64,000 nt of DNA from Trema orientale (GCA_002914845.1 JXTC01000363.1:104032-168031); one strand, 5' to 3'. Counted from the stretch's first letter, positions 12,401 to 24,712 are shown. The notes: generated by a model not told the origin, from the sequence alone. Program-made: numbers and translations.

Positions 12401-13555
12401 AAAATTACGGGAAAAATTAGCAGAAAATGGTTTTGCACAAGCTCATGAAATTGAAGCCATAATTTTAATATATTTGCGCAAATTCTCCGCCTCTGTAAGA
12501 GGGAATATAGAAATTGAAATCTATCACAGAATTGGCATGGTAACCAATGCCAAATTAAGTAAGAAGTACAATTTAAGCGCATTTTGAACTTGTAAGTACA
12601 TCATCTTTTGGTTCCACTAAACCAGAAAAGGGCCAGACTGATTGAAGTCATAAATGTAATACATTTCCACTTTAAAATTCCCAATTCCCAGAAAAAACAG
12701 AAACCTAGACTAGTTATCAAATTTGAAAATTAAATACCATAACAACATCCTGCATTGTAGTGCTGAGTATCAAAACCAATCATCAAGCAACTGAATGTGA
12801 CAGAATCATTAGTTATGATACCTATGGGTGCACCAAATGCATCCGGTGGCAACGAATCGAACTCTATCCCAAGAACAGGCCCGTCATCCCTCAACGGCTC
12901 TCCCAATTGTGCCTCCACAATGGCAATGGCTCTAAGCTCCATCTTAGAGTGTCTCTCATAGTACCTCCTCCCCATTGGAGGCATGTCATCACCCAAACTA
13001 CTCCTCGACACCACATTCCTTAACTCAGCAGCAGGACCAAACGGGCTGGAGCCCGAACCCGAACCCGACCCGTAATCACTACCCGGTTCAGCCCCAGCCC
13101 TCAACTCATCAATAGGAGATTCCGGCAGAACCGCTACCATCTTGCGCTGTTTTTTGGCGGGTCCTCCTTCCTTCTTGTCCTTCAACCGTCTGTGACAGAA
13201 CCACATCTGTAATTGCCGATCAGAGAGCCCTAATTTCTCCGAAAGCTCGGCTCTGATCGACTCCGACGGGTACGCCTCCACTGATCAAAATCACAGAACA
13301 CCAGAAAATTTTTAAAAAAAAAAAAAAATTAAAAAAAAAAAATTTAAAGCCTAAAACGAAGAACAAGCGGATGAACAAGAAAAACATATACATACAAGCA
13401 TAAGCTTTCTCTAGGGTTTCAAGCTGAAAAGGGGTCTTCATCTGGCGCTTGGGCTTGCTCTGCCCCTCATTCGAACTATTGATCTTGTTATTGCCATTAT
13501 TGGTATTAGAATTATCAATCTTATTCTGGTTTTCTTCTTCCGAAACAGCCTCCAT
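3536..13555 (-). CDS. RLT1/RLT2: RINGLET-type homeobox-DDT domain protein (ISWI chromatin-remodeler partner)
   Basis: Eighteen exons read in frame on the - strand: 13555-13396, 13280-12822, 12379-12312, 12181-11792, 11674-11585, 11463-11299, 11189-10967, 10743-10643, 10167-10081, 9928-9776, 9677-9522, 8461-8252, 8142-7465, 7403-6843, 6010-5372, 5190-5086, 4656-4393 and 4291-3536. The product is 1754 aa; Arabidopsis RLT1 and RLT2 are about 1700. Order: homeodomain (about 33-92, recognition helix W80-F81 then CHRR), a charged coiled-coil rich in Glu/Arg/Lys (about 350-500), a DDT domain (about 540-600), a HARE-HTH module (685-754), WHIM motifs including GRDRRRNRYW-like residues near 1120, a Cys/His cluster near 1310, and a basic then strongly acidic C-terminus. 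RLT proteins bind ISWI ATPases (CHR11/CHR17), helping position nucleosomes and hold back flowering genes. Nuclear. The start is set by the in-frame Met of exon 1. The sequence does not separate RLT1 from RLT2. An intronic LINE lies between exons 11 and 12. Confidence 0.94.
8730..9133 (-). mobile_element. 5'-truncated LINE (L1-type) inside an RLT intron
   Basis: On the - strand this segment encodes the tail of a plant LINE polyprotein: an ILWAVWCERGQQIFQD-like stretch followed by WERVQFWVAIW, typical of the end of the reverse-transcriptase zinc-binding region. It finishes in a short 3' UTR ending TTATC and an A-rich tail (seen as T-rich at 8730-8748). A perfect 13-bp direct repeat, GTGTCATGGTAGC, flanks it at 8717-8729 and 9134-9146. 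A poly(A) tail, strong 5' truncation and a target-site duplication of this length are hallmarks of target-primed reverse transcription. It lies in the 1060-bp intron between RLT exons 11 and 12, in the same orientation as the host gene. Confidence 0.92.
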
Positions 13556-14894
13556 TGAAGGAGACGACGAAGAAGACGATCGAGATCTGAGGAAGAAGAA
13601 AAACTAGGGTTTGGGGAAACAGAAAGGAATCTCTCCCCCTTTTTTAACCAAAAAAACACACCGTAATAGTCAAGGAATGAAAAAAGAGACAAGCAAGTCT
13701 TGAAAATTTATCATATCACATTATCACCGCAACGAATAATAATAATAGTAGTACCAAAACAAACAACTACAACAATTCTATAATTAAATTAAATTAATAA
13801 ATGCTTTAATGTGTGTTTTTTCTTTTCTTTTTTTTAAAAATGGATCCGCCGTATGAAAAGAATGAACGAAAAACAATAATTTTGTGTATGTTAAGGAACA
13901 AAAGAAAATAGAAATATAAAATCCAGAACAGTCCCTCTTCGCTCTAATTCCAACTTCCATAATTTTAATTTTAATTTTTAATTTCCTTTTTTTGATTTTT
14001 TTTCCCTTTTTCTTTTCTAATTTTGTTTTGAGTTTTTAAATGAATGGTATGATTATGTCAAACATGTCCTTATTAATGTGGGATAGCTAGAATAGAACTT
14101 CAACCCAATGGTTTTTGTTTTTTCGATTTTTTGAAATTTTTTTTTTTTTTTTTAATTGGGGGTCTTTTCTTTTGTTCCAGCTTCACAGGTCGCAAGTGAC
14201 AATTTGTTCGTGTTGTTTTTAATTCTGATGAACTTTTTATTATTAAGGTTCTTCTTGGTTATTTTACTTTTTTTGTTTTTTTTTTATTTTTAAATTTAAT
14301 TTTTCCTAGTAAAGTTTTTAGCGTATCTGTTTCGGAAGCCTTTTTGTTTGTGGTGGTGATCTTGGGTTCTTCCGGATCTTCGGGTGCGAACATCGAGAGA
14401 CATTTCTAGTTTGTGTTGTTTCTGGGCTTGTGGGCCCCACAATTGGCTTTTAGATTACGTTGGGCCTGGACTTTGGATTCTTCAGTTTCTTCCCACAAAT
14501 TCTTTCAACAACCAGTAGTGTTTTGGGGCGAAATAATTCCTTTTTGAAAACTTTTGTGGAATGATTTTTTTATGATTGTTAGAATATATGTTATATTTGG
14601 GTAAAAATTGAGATTCCAAATTTTTGTCCTAAAAATTTATACTAATGATTTAACATTATTTTTATCTACATAATTTTAAATAGTGTGATCCTATTTTCAG
14701 AAAAAAAAAATAATTAAAATAAATACTACCTCAAGTGATATAAGTTAAACAGTGTGGTCTTATTTTCAAAAAAGAAGTAATTAAAATAAATATTACCATA
14801 AGTGGTGTAAATTTTTTGTATAAAATATGATGTCTCAATATTATTCGGTTATATTTATGATCCTACAGGATTACATTTAGATATAAGTGTGGTG
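13556..14894. other. Upstream region of RLT
   Basis: The promoter and 5' leader of the RLT gene (transcribed leftwards) should lie in the first several hundred bases, but I see no clear TATA box. The rest is AT-rich with T runs. Near 14677-14812 a segment of about 70 bases is tandemly duplicated with divergence (both units contain an AGTGTG then CTTATTTTCA or CCTATTTTCA block and an AATTAAAATAAATA block). No coding sequence is apparent. Confidence 0.5.
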
Positions 14895-14902
14895 ATCATT
14901 AG

Positions 14903-15469
14903 TAGGGCTGGCAATTCGTGTTATCGTGTCGTGTTCGGATCGACACGATTACGACACGACACGATAACACCTAACCCGAACACGACACGATTAATAAACG
15001 TGTCAAAAATTTAAACCCGAACACGACACGATTAATATACGTGTAACACGACACGACACGTGTAACCCGTTTAATAAACGTGTCATGTGTCATATTATGA
15101 CCCGTTTGACACGATTATTCAAAATTGACACGATTATTCTAATTTAACACGATTATAACTACTTAATTTAATTTTACTCCTATAAATATGCTTAGAATTA
15201 ATTAAAATCACGTTTAATATATTAAAATATTAATAAATGTGTCGTATTAGTGTCGTGTTGACACGACACGAAAACGACACGTTTAATTAAACGGGTTACA
15301 CGGGTCATTTTCGGGTTAAGCGGGTTGACCCGAAACCCACCCGTTTATTATACGTGTTACACGTGTCAACCCGAAATTGACACGAAAATTAAATGGGTCA
15401 CCCAAACCCGTTTATTTCGTGTCGTTTTCGAGTCGTATCGTCGTGTCGTGTAGAAAATTGCCAGTCCTA
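14903..15469. mobile_element. Non-autonomous hAT-like element rich in ACACGAC motifs
   Basis: The ends are inverted repeats: the left reads TAGGGCTGGCAATT and the right, reverse-complemented, reads TAGGACTGGCAATT, one mismatch in 14. The 8-base sequence ATCATTAG flanks it exactly on both sides (14895-14902 and 15470-15477). An 8-bp duplication and a TAGGG-type terminus fit the hAT superfamily. The 567-bp body is packed with CACGACACG and CGTGTCGTGT motifs in both orientations, so it can fold on itself extensively, and it codes for nothing I recognise. Confidence 0.9.
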
Positions 15470-15819
15470 ATCATTAGTTACTGATATAGTGTCCATATAT
15501 CACAACTATTGTAAAAGTCCTTGAACAAAATCATTTTCAATAGTAGTCGTAGAAAAAAAAAATGAAATAAATCATTTTAACCGAAGAAATTGCTCCTAGT
15601 CAAAATCCATTTCTCCATATTGTAGCTTTCCAAATCACGTTTTCCTTTTCTTTTTTTTTTCTTTCTTCAAGATTTGAAAATCCTAACGAAACATTTGCTT
15701 GAAAACAAAAATAGTAGTAGCAATAGTAAATTAAATAATTAAATAACTCCAGTCACCCTTACCTTTGAGATTTGAATCGCGTTATACTTTCGGAGATGCA
15801 GTAAATGTCTTTCATTTTA

Positions 15820-16360
15820 GGGTTTATGGCACCAATGATACCTGAACTATTATACTTGTGGCATTTTGGTCCTCAAATTTTTAATTGTGGCACAAATGGT
15901 TCCTAAACTTTCTAATTTATAGCAATTTAGTCTGTAAATTATCTAAGCTGCAACATGTTATTAAATTTCTAACTAAAAACACAGATGAGAAGTACATTGT
16001 AGTATCTGAAAGTGTATTTAAAGGAAAATAAATTAAATAAAAATATTTAGAGGGAATAAAAGATACATTTTTCGCATTTTTTAGGATTATTGGAATTACA
16101 AATTTATAGAAAATTTTTTTGTAATTATTCATTTTTATTTTTAAAATTCCTAAATTACTTTTCAAATACACTTTTAGATACTATCATGTGTTTTTCACAC
16201 ATGTTTTTGGTTAAAAATTTAACGATTGCAATTTAGGTAGTTGAAAGACCAAATTACTATAAATCGAAAAGTTCAAGGACTATTTGTACCACAATTGAAA
16301 TATTTAGAATCAAACTTACCACAAATGTGATAGTTTAGGGACCATTTTTGCCATTAACCC
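15820..16360. mobile_element. Palindromic Mutator-like MITE
   Basis: The left arm begins GGGTTTATGGCACCAATGAT and the right arm, reverse-complemented, begins GGGTTAATGGCAAAAATGGT. The arms stay complementary for roughly 200 bases, so almost the whole 541-bp element is one imperfect hairpin. A perfect 9-base duplication, TTCATTTTA, flanks it at 15811-15819 and 16361-16369. A long terminal inverted repeat with a 9-bp duplication is typical of Mutator-like elements. No transposase is encoded. Confidence 0.9.
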
Positions 16361-16369
16361 TTCATTTTA

Positions 16370-18967
16370 TTTTCTTGTATGGTAGGAATTGTTACATCGC
16401 CCATATTAAGCATTAAATGAGTGCAATTACCATATCTTGCTCCAATATTTAATTGTTTCTGATTCCTTTTATATGAAATGATAATAAGTTAAATAATCTA
16501 ACCTCATTTCTTCTTACACTTATATTGAACACTCATTAATCAGGTCAACTCACATCAAAATATAAAATTTTTAATTAACCTTTTGTAGTCAGAAATTAAT
16601 TATGTTATGATTTCCAATATGTTTTTTCTGATAATTTCTTGATCTTCCAAGACCCATAAATTAGTCTATCCATTATTTAGAAACAGAACAATTATGTAAA
16701 AATATATCTTTATAAATATATATATGTATGCATAAATTTAATATATCTTTATAAATATATATATATATACACGTATGAATTTTTGTCAACAAGGCACAGG
16801 GTTGAAGAAGAACATAGATGAGTAAGTGTTTCAAAATTTATATGTGAGAGAAGAAATTTTCATTAATTTTTTTTTAAACCATTTTCATTTTTCATTTTTT
16901 TTAGCAAGTGCTAATGACGAATTTTGTAATTAACGTGCATTTAGAAGGGGCAGGGAAAATAACCTTTTAACTCTTAGTAAGAGGTATTTTCAGATAAAGG
17001 GTGGAGAAAGAGAGGGAAAAAAATGAATGCATGCGAATGGAACAAAATGTTATCCACTCTTCACTACATAATTCAATAATTTTGAGACAGATTCACAAAA
17101 TTTTATTCCCTAATTTGTGCAAGTAGACACACCAAATTCAATGATGGATTTAAATAATAACATTTTGTGCAAAACCCTAGTTGCTCTCTTCCTTCATTAT
17201 TCTTTTTATTTTTTGTGACATTTTATTTTTGTTACCTCTTAATTCCCGACCTACTAATCCTTTCCTGATAGGAGTTTTCACTTCACTTCTATTTTTCTAT
17301 TCAATAATCTTTACTTATATGTGAAGGTAAATAATCTTATGGATCTAGATTTATGGAGAGGTTTTCTCTCACCTAAATCTATGTGTTGGTTTTGTTTGTT
17401 TGTTTTTCAAGTTTATGTGTCATTTTCATGGTATTATTCTAGATTCGAAGTTTTTACGATTCCAATTATGTCAAAAATCAGTTAAATGATCTATTATTGT
17501 ACTATTGAAATAGTCAACTCAATAATGGAGACATGACCAAAATATTTAAAATTATATCTTCTTAATTGCTCTAGTTGTCTTCTTTGAGGAGTTGCATGTG
17601 TGTTCTTAATATATATAATGCAAATATTTTTTTTTCTCCTTGGTTATTAGGTCAAATTAGTTTTTACGGTTGTTTATTGTTATGTATTATTATAGGAAGA
17701 AGTAATCATAGGTGCGTTTTTCTACCATATATATTCTTGTCTTTAATTAGGTGTTACCTTTAATAATTACTTTCATTCATAGGAACTCTTTTTTATTGTC
17801 CCTCTATCTTCTTCCTGTGTAAATCAGTAAACAACAATCTTGAAACATTGTACTCAACAAGGAAATGCTTTTCTTTTATGTCTTTTTAGAACCCCTTCCT
17901 CCTTTTGTCTCTAATTAGAGCTTTGATTTTATAGTTCATGCGTATGCCTTCATGTCAAAAGTCTTACACTCATTCGTGGCTTACTACAATAATCTTTATT
18001 ATTATCCTTTCTATAAGTCTAATAGAAATACTAACGTCAAATGTGTCTAATAAATCTCATTTAGTACCTATTAAGTTGTACTCTATCGTGAGACTCATGT
18101 GGGTCCATCCTAATAGAGGGAATACGATATTCTTACTTCACAACAAAGTTCTCGGTTTTATTTATCTTGCCCAAGCATTAGTGTTTAGAACCAAAAATAT
18201 CTAACCACAGAAGATTATTTTCCTTTACTAGAAATGTGAAAGTATCACATAAAAATTGTGAACTCATGGTCAAATTTCAAAGTAGGCTTTCCCTTCTCTA
18301 TGTAAGAAATAAGGTTATAAATTATTTAGTTTATATGTGCGCATTCCTATTCTTTCACATAAACTTATTTCCATTAAAATACAATATTAACTACTGAAGT
18401 GAAGGATGGGAATGAAGGAAAGAAAGTCAATCTTTGTTTTAGTTGGTTTAGGTACGTGCTTTAATTAGCTTAGTTCGATGGCTCTATAGATAGAGCAATC
18501 AGCATATCACAAATAAAAGGTCGCAAAACAGGGGCTAGATACACCTACAATAGGCGAGTATTAACCTTTAACAGCAATATCCCACTTTTGCATAATGTAA
18601 ATGTTACGAAAAAGATTATGATTTGTTCATAAATCTAATTGCAATCTTCTCTTCTTTTCCCTAATAATGGGTCACCTTAGTTTGAAATGCATGCAATAAA
18701 ACTTTTACCAAACAATATTGAACACAAAGCAATGGGCAGTTCCAAACTGCATTTCGCCTCATGTAAATGTTATATAATTCACATATTTAATCTCCAAATA
18801 TTTCTCTCAAGGCTTACATTATTTTCAGTCAACATTGCAAATCAAAGAAAATCATTGGAAAAAAGAAAAGGAGGCTACGGAGAGGGAGAGACAGAGTCAA
18901 AGAGAAGATATAAAATTTACAGTGCAAGATTTCCACCATGTTCCATCCTTCTTTTACTTCTCAGTTC
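16370..18967. other. Gene-free AT-rich region downstream of TPT
   Basis: I find no gene here. A 46-base-period tandem duplication with TA-rich content occurs around 16697-16772. The part next to 18967 should include the 3' UTR of the phosphate translocator. One open stretch of 88 codons on the + strand (17938-18204) has no recognisable domain and is probably chance. Confidence 0.45.
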
Positions 18968-21900
18968 TCATGCAGCCTTCCCTTTCTGGAGGCAAAAGGG
19001 AAAAAAAAAAAAAAAAAAAAAAACAAAAGGACAAAAGAATCATATTAATCCCGGAAAATGAAAAGTGAACCATGCATAAAAATTGTAATCAAAAGATGTC
19101 AAGTGTATAGTGCACAAAAGTTAAAAGGGAAGGCACAAAATTTAAGCAAACCAATTTTAGAGGACACCTTCCTTTTGAATCCTAAACATGATTGTTTACT
19201 ACGACTTGTTTCGATTCGTTTCTTTAGGCCGCTATACTGACAACCGAACCATGTAAATTTTGTGTTGTCCTTTCTTTACTTTTTATTTCCAACATACGAC
19301 AATCGTCATTACCAGCAATTTTGATTGGGTTTAAGATTTTTTTATTTTTTATTTTTTTATTTTTTTTTTCTGGTTCAACATTCTTGAATGAACAAACTAG
19401 ATGGAAGAGACTAGCATGTGGTATGTAATGTGGCAGAAACGTTAATTTGCCTAATGAAACAAGAGATTGTATGTGGTTGTATGGGACTTTGGTTACGCTA
19501 AATCATCTAACGAGTATGACTCACTTGTTTCTCTTCTTCCAGCTTGGCCTTGATGAAAGAGTAGGCTGCCACTCCAGCAATAGCAATGGCTGTTCCAATT
19601 CCGGTTTGTGTCGAAATCTTGTTACCTGTTAGGAGCAGCGTGTGAGTAACACAAATTAATTAGATAATTCAAAGTTAAGGGAGAATCTAACAAAAGAAAA
19701 AAAAATATTAATAAAAACTAAAAACTTACCAAAGACTATGATTGAGAAGCCAATCACAAATACACGCTTCAACACATTACCAACCGCATGTGTAAGAGGT
19801 GCCACCCTCTCCAAAGTGTTGGTGGCCAACTGATCATAATTGAAAAGCAAGTGAGGTTTTAAGTAAAATTATAAATAAGAATAACCACTCATAAAGTAAC
19901 ATATTATTAGCCCCAAAAAAAAAACCTATGCTTTGGTTAGTCAGTATAAGCAAGGAAACCTTCTTTCTACTTTAAGGCATAGGAAAAATGAATGTAACAA
20001 GGAGAAATAGAAAACACTAAGCACCTGGTTGTAAAGGTGATAAAACAGTCCCACCCAAAAGAGATCGGTCACAAACTTGACAAGACCAACTTTCGCAATT
20101 GCATCGTTAAAACCGTGCTTAATCAATTGAGGTCCCTCGATCTATAAAATGAGGCAAAAAGAGGCATGAAAGATCACTAGTAATAGTTACTATCATTTTA
20201 ACTAAAATAACAGAACTTCCTTAAGAGGTCTCAAGAGAAGTTTTACTCACAATGAGGGCTGGTGGAATGCAGACAATTAGAGCAATGATTGAGATGTAGG
20301 CATAGACATTAGTACTGTCCATATCAGTCTGAAGAAATAGTCAAAACATGGAGAGTTAAAAAAGCAATTTTTCATTTTTATCAGAAAAAAAAGGCAATTT
20401 TTCAGCAAGTGAAACGTTAGAGGCAAGAAAGAAAATAAATGAGTGTCTTGTAAAGGTTAGTAAGAGAGTTTAAGTACCATAGCTTTCTTTGAGTAGATAC
20501 TCCTGTAAGTAAAGGAGATATTGGAAATCATAGCACTGATGAAACCCGTCCAATTGAACGACAACTCGGTCAGTGATGCCATTGACACACCTGTAATATT
20601 CAAACAAGAACATCTAAGGAAACCAAGAAGTAGCCTAGACTCATGGCAACTGATTAGAAGAGGGAAGAACGTGTAGCATTTCTATATATATATATATATA
20701 CGCACATATGTCGTGATGCAGCCAGAAAATTTTTTTAAGGAGCATACACTAAAAAAAAATTAGCTAATTTTGAAACACATTAATTACAAATATTCAGGAG
20801 GGCAAATAAAGGATAAAACTGAAATTTTTAGATAAAATGAAGGTAAAACGTATAATTTTAAAAAAAAATGAGGGGGAGGGGGGCTGAAGTAGCTCCGTCA
20901 GTGTACATATGTGTTTTTTTTTTTTTTTTTTAATTTTTTCATTATCCTTGCTATTATTCTCCATAAGTTCCTAGCGTTTTAGATTTTACATGAAGTTACC
21001 AAAAAGGGGGAGAGAACGAACCGATAACAACAGGAGCCAAGGACAGCCATAAAGTAAAAGGAATAGATTGCCCAAGTATAAATTGAGAGGCAGCAGCATT
21101 GAAGAAGGGCTCAAGAGCTGAAACAAACAAATCTCATGTCAATGAAATAAAGAGACTAATACATACATACATGTAAACTCAATTCATTAGCATAAGACAG
21201 TTTTTACTATAGTACAAATTTTTCTTATGCGTACCTTTGACTGTGTGCGTGAAGGAGACCGCAACAGCTGCAAATGAGACATTGCTGGTCACATGACCAA
21301 GGGCGTGGCATACAGCAACCGGGATTAGGAGCTTCAATAGGTTCGAGTCAATGGGCTAAACCAACATGGACCAGTTAAAACGACATTAATTTACAAGTCA
21401 GTAATATCAATAAAGGAATAAAAAATTTCTTTTAAAAAAAAAAAAAACACGCTTGAATGAAAGGGACAAACATTGAATGTGTCAACTCTATGCCTTTAAT
21501 GAGGCATCCTTGTAACACAGAGAGGGACCAAAATAACTAATAAGTATAATCTCATAATGTAACTTAAAAACAGGGCATGTATTGAAATTGCAATCGAACC
21601 AATTACCAAAATGAGTAAGATCAAAAGTTTAGGCCTATTTGCTTATCATTTACCAAACCCAAATGAGAAAGAAGAACAATGACACACTGGACAAATTCGG
21701 GGTTTATGGGCTTAGAAAAAGGAAAGTACTTACAGCGCGCTTTGGAAGGCCCACGGCCCAGCTGATCAAACAGTATATCACCCCGACGAACAAGTGCACA
21801 ACCGACACGAAGCTGCACCCATCACCAAACAGTTACGTTCAATGATCAATATATCAAACCAGTGCTAATGTACCATCAAGTGTCAGCAAACAAACAAACT

Positions 21901-23126
21901 ATATCCGTGGCCTAATTGTTCGTGTTATTTCTCTGAGAAAAGCAAATAAATGAATAAAAATAAAGAAAAAAAAAAGGAAAAAAAGAGAGTATGTGGCAAT
22001 TAATTAACTGAATACTTACTACGGGTACGGGAAGTAATTGTAGATCTTTTTGTTGATAATGTTGAATATCACGTTCAGGAAGTACCTGCAGAAAGGGAGT
22101 GATTTTGGTAATTTCCCACACAAAAAAATAAAGTGACAAAATATACCGAATTAGGGGTGTCCACTTTAGTGTGTCAAACCCGTACGTATATGCGGTTTAG
22201 AAGTAGGACTAGGGACCTATACGTATTTTCAAGGCGCATAGTAGAATAGTTTAGATAAATCGAACCAAACTACAAGTTTGGCGGTTTGGACATTAATTAT
22301 AACAAATTTAGTGACAGTTGAAATTTTAGTTTATATTAGCTTATAACAAATTCTTTTTATAACCGGAAAAAAAATAGTACATTAGTCTACTATAAAAATA
22401 TGTTCAAACAAAAAAGTACGTAAGTTTTATAAATCATATCAAACTGAAACCGGATTTTTTTTTTTTTTTTTAAAATAAAAAAGGAGGGTAAAACCGTGAA
22501 TTGCAGTACGATGTGATGCAGTTGTTAGGCTGGTTTTGGTACGTGCCTACCTTTTTCCTTTTACGTACCGACTGAAGAACTAGTTCTGGTTTATAACAAA
22601 TTAACTAGTTTGCAGTTACAGTAACTCATCATGAACTGGCTTTTTAAAACTATGAGCGCCAGGCACATGCGAGTCACGTGACTTACCACATGAAGAAGAA
22701 GAACCCGGTTACGAGTGCCGGGTACTTCTGGATAAACCCGACCGGAGCAACCTTCGCTTCCCTGTATATATAAAAAAAAAAAAACAAAAACAGGCAAACA
22801 TTATTAGTAAGGCGCTGACCAACGGCCGAGTTTCAACCGAGTCAGAACAACGGAGGGAACGGACCTCACCCGGCGGAATCGCTCCCCCCGGCGGGCGAGG
22901 AAGCCGCCGCCAGGCACGGCCGGAGAATCTCCCTCCTCGTCGCCGAGCTCTCGTGGAGCAGCAACAGCGCCGGCCTCAGCTGCCTCCCCCAGATGAGGTT
23001 CCCTCCCTCGCCCATCGGCCTCGCCGGGACGAGGCAAGCGTTGCCGGAGCCCTCTCTCGCGGCGGACCTCCGCACGTGCGGGACGGCGGCGAAGGCGGTG
23101 GCGCGTGACAGCAACCGCGACTCCAT
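18968..23126 (-). CDS. TPT: Chloroplast triose-phosphate/phosphate translocator
   Basis: Twelve exons read in frame on the - strand: 23126-22870, 22761-22687, 22085-22020, 21812-21734, 21355-21235, 21117-21022, 20590-20478, 20328-20251, 20141-20025, 19829-19730, 19625-19525 and 18985-18968. The product is 406 aa (Arabidopsis TPT: 410). Residues 1 to about 80 are a Ser/Ala/Arg-rich transit peptide. The membrane part starts at the conserved [15 protein letters not shown] block and carries the family's hydrophobic segments. Residues typical of the phosphate and triose-binding site are in the [12 protein letters not shown] stretch and the HLYNQ and [16 protein letters not shown] blocks. It exchanges stromal triose phosphate for cytosolic phosphate at the inner envelope, exporting photosynthate for sucrose synthesis. 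The 18-bp last exon (KGKAA, stop) follows a long polypyrimidine tract, has a proper CAG acceptor, and matches the usual lysine-rich tail; it is the least certain exon. Reading on from exon 11 instead would end after five residues. Confidence 0.95.
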
Positions 23127-23351
23127 GATCGTTTCAACGAGCCAAAAAAAAAAGGAAGTTCTGATCGAGTTGGCCAATGCAAACGATGAGGAAGGAGAAA
23201 GCAGTGAGCTCTTATGGAGAGTGGCCAGCAAAAGCCAGAGCCGTTAATTGGGTTTTGTTTTTATTGATCAAGTTACGTTCCGGTGCGGGGAGGGACACTG
23301 TAAGAGGATACAACTGCCATTGCGATTTAAAGTTTGAATGATTTGGACTGA

Positions 23352-23524
23352 TGACGTGGCTGATCGAAGGGAGGAGATAGTGCGGGTGTATGGGTGTAGA
23401 GAGGAGGGGATTATTATTTGAGTGGATGAGATTTTTTTGCAGGGTGGGGGAAAGAGTGGGAAAGGGAGATCATGAGGAGGAGAGGAGGATATTGGGAGGC
23501 GGTAAAGTGGGGCCCATCTTATCC
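23352..23524 (-). promoter_or_regulatory. Candidate light-responsive motifs upstream of TPT
   Basis: Upstream of the TPT start (which reads leftwards from 23126) there is an ACGT-core motif, TGACGTGGC at 23352-23360, and a GGATAAGA I-box on the - strand at 23517-23524. ACGT-core and I-box motifs recur in promoters of photosynthesis genes. Their pairing here, 226-400 bp from the start codon, suits such a gene, but each motif is short and function is inference. I see no clear TATA box. Confidence 0.3.
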
Positions 23525-24242
23525 TCAGCGAGAGGCTTAGGAGGAAGAGAGTGTCTTGACCAATCGCCTTCGGTTTCTTGGATGGCTTCTCTCAAATCCC
23601 TTATCGTTTTCTCTTTTTACGTAATTTTGTGATGGAAGAATGGTGTGGAGACTATTTGGTTTCCCAACAACTACTTGTCACGGATATTATACTTAAGAGG
23701 TTAATTTTAGATAAATATTGAATATGAGTTTCTATCTCTCTATTTTTTTTTTTTGGGTACTTCCTAACTGTCACAATTTACTTGCATTTTGAAGATAATA
23801 GCGAATTTTGTTATGAATTAATCATGATATGGTGAATTGTTTCTCAAGTAGCTAACAAAAAAAATCTCGAACGAAAAAAAAAGTAGCCAAAAATTCTCAA
23901 AATTTACTTCAGAGTTCAGCTTCATTTTCTAAATTAAAACCAGTAAACGTAGCAAGTATAGAGTATAAGTTCACGGCTGGCCTTGCCTGTTTGATACTTG
24001 TAACTATGAGTTACTATGTAGCTGAGACAGGAGAATCATGCATAGATAGGAGAAATTTTGTTAGATGTCCATTTTTTCCACTTGATTTTACGATTTTGGA
24101 CACTTATACTTATTTTTTAAAAAATATTTACGATCTTTAAATAATAAAAATTATGTACGACTTTTCAGCGTATTTTTCTAAATACTTTAGGAGCTAAAAA
24201 ATGCGATAACATTTTAGTAAATAAGGCATCCTTTTTTTTTTC

Positions 24243-24712
24243 CACAGGAAATCAATAAAATTTTCTGTAAACGAATTTGGTTTCCTATTAGCAGAATGTC
24301 CTTTACGTAAATAAATCATAGGAAATTACAAAAGTTTCTTGGAAACCAATTTGGTTTTCTTTAGTATAATATCTTGTACATAAGTAAATCACATGAAACT
24401 ACGAATATTTTCTAGAAACCATTGTGGTTTCTTTTTTACAAAATGCCCTATATTTAAATAAATCACAGGAAACTACGAAAATTTCCTGAAAACCATCGTA
24501 GTTTTTTTCTTTTTTTTTTTTGTGTAGAATGCCATGTAGCTAAGTAATTCATAAAAACCACAAAGATTTCCTAGAAACCATTGTGGTTTCCTTTAGCAGA
24601 ACCATGTAGCTAAATAAATCACGAAACCCAAAGAAAGTTTCCTAAAAACCATCGTGGTTTCTCTTTTACAGAATGCCATATAGCTAAGTAAATCACATGA
24701 AACCACGAATGT
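24243..24712. repeat. Minisatellite, about 73-bp period, about 6.5 copies
   Basis: Seven successive diverged units can be lined up, with the AATCACAGGAAAC-type block recurring about every 73-74 bases (near 24243, 24316, 24389, 24463, 24546, 24618 and 24692). The only large deviation is a T-run insertion of about 11 bases. Each unit contains a GAAACTACGA-like block and, about 20 bases on, a TCGTGGTTTC-like block, which are nearly complementary, so every unit can form its own small hairpin. It is not coding. Confidence 0.85.

Noticed and set aside
17938-18204. 88-codon open frame (+)
   Set aside because: No domain, no convincing splice context, AT-rich codon usage. Probably chance.
18471-18560. 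Possible tRNA-like sequence (TTCGATGGCTC)
   Set aside because: It cannot be folded into a cloverleaf with a proper T arm and acceptor stem.
22150-22460. Possible hAT end (TAGGGGTGTCCAC) in a TPT intron
   Set aside because: The left terminus looks suggestive but no inverted partner or 8-bp duplication was found.
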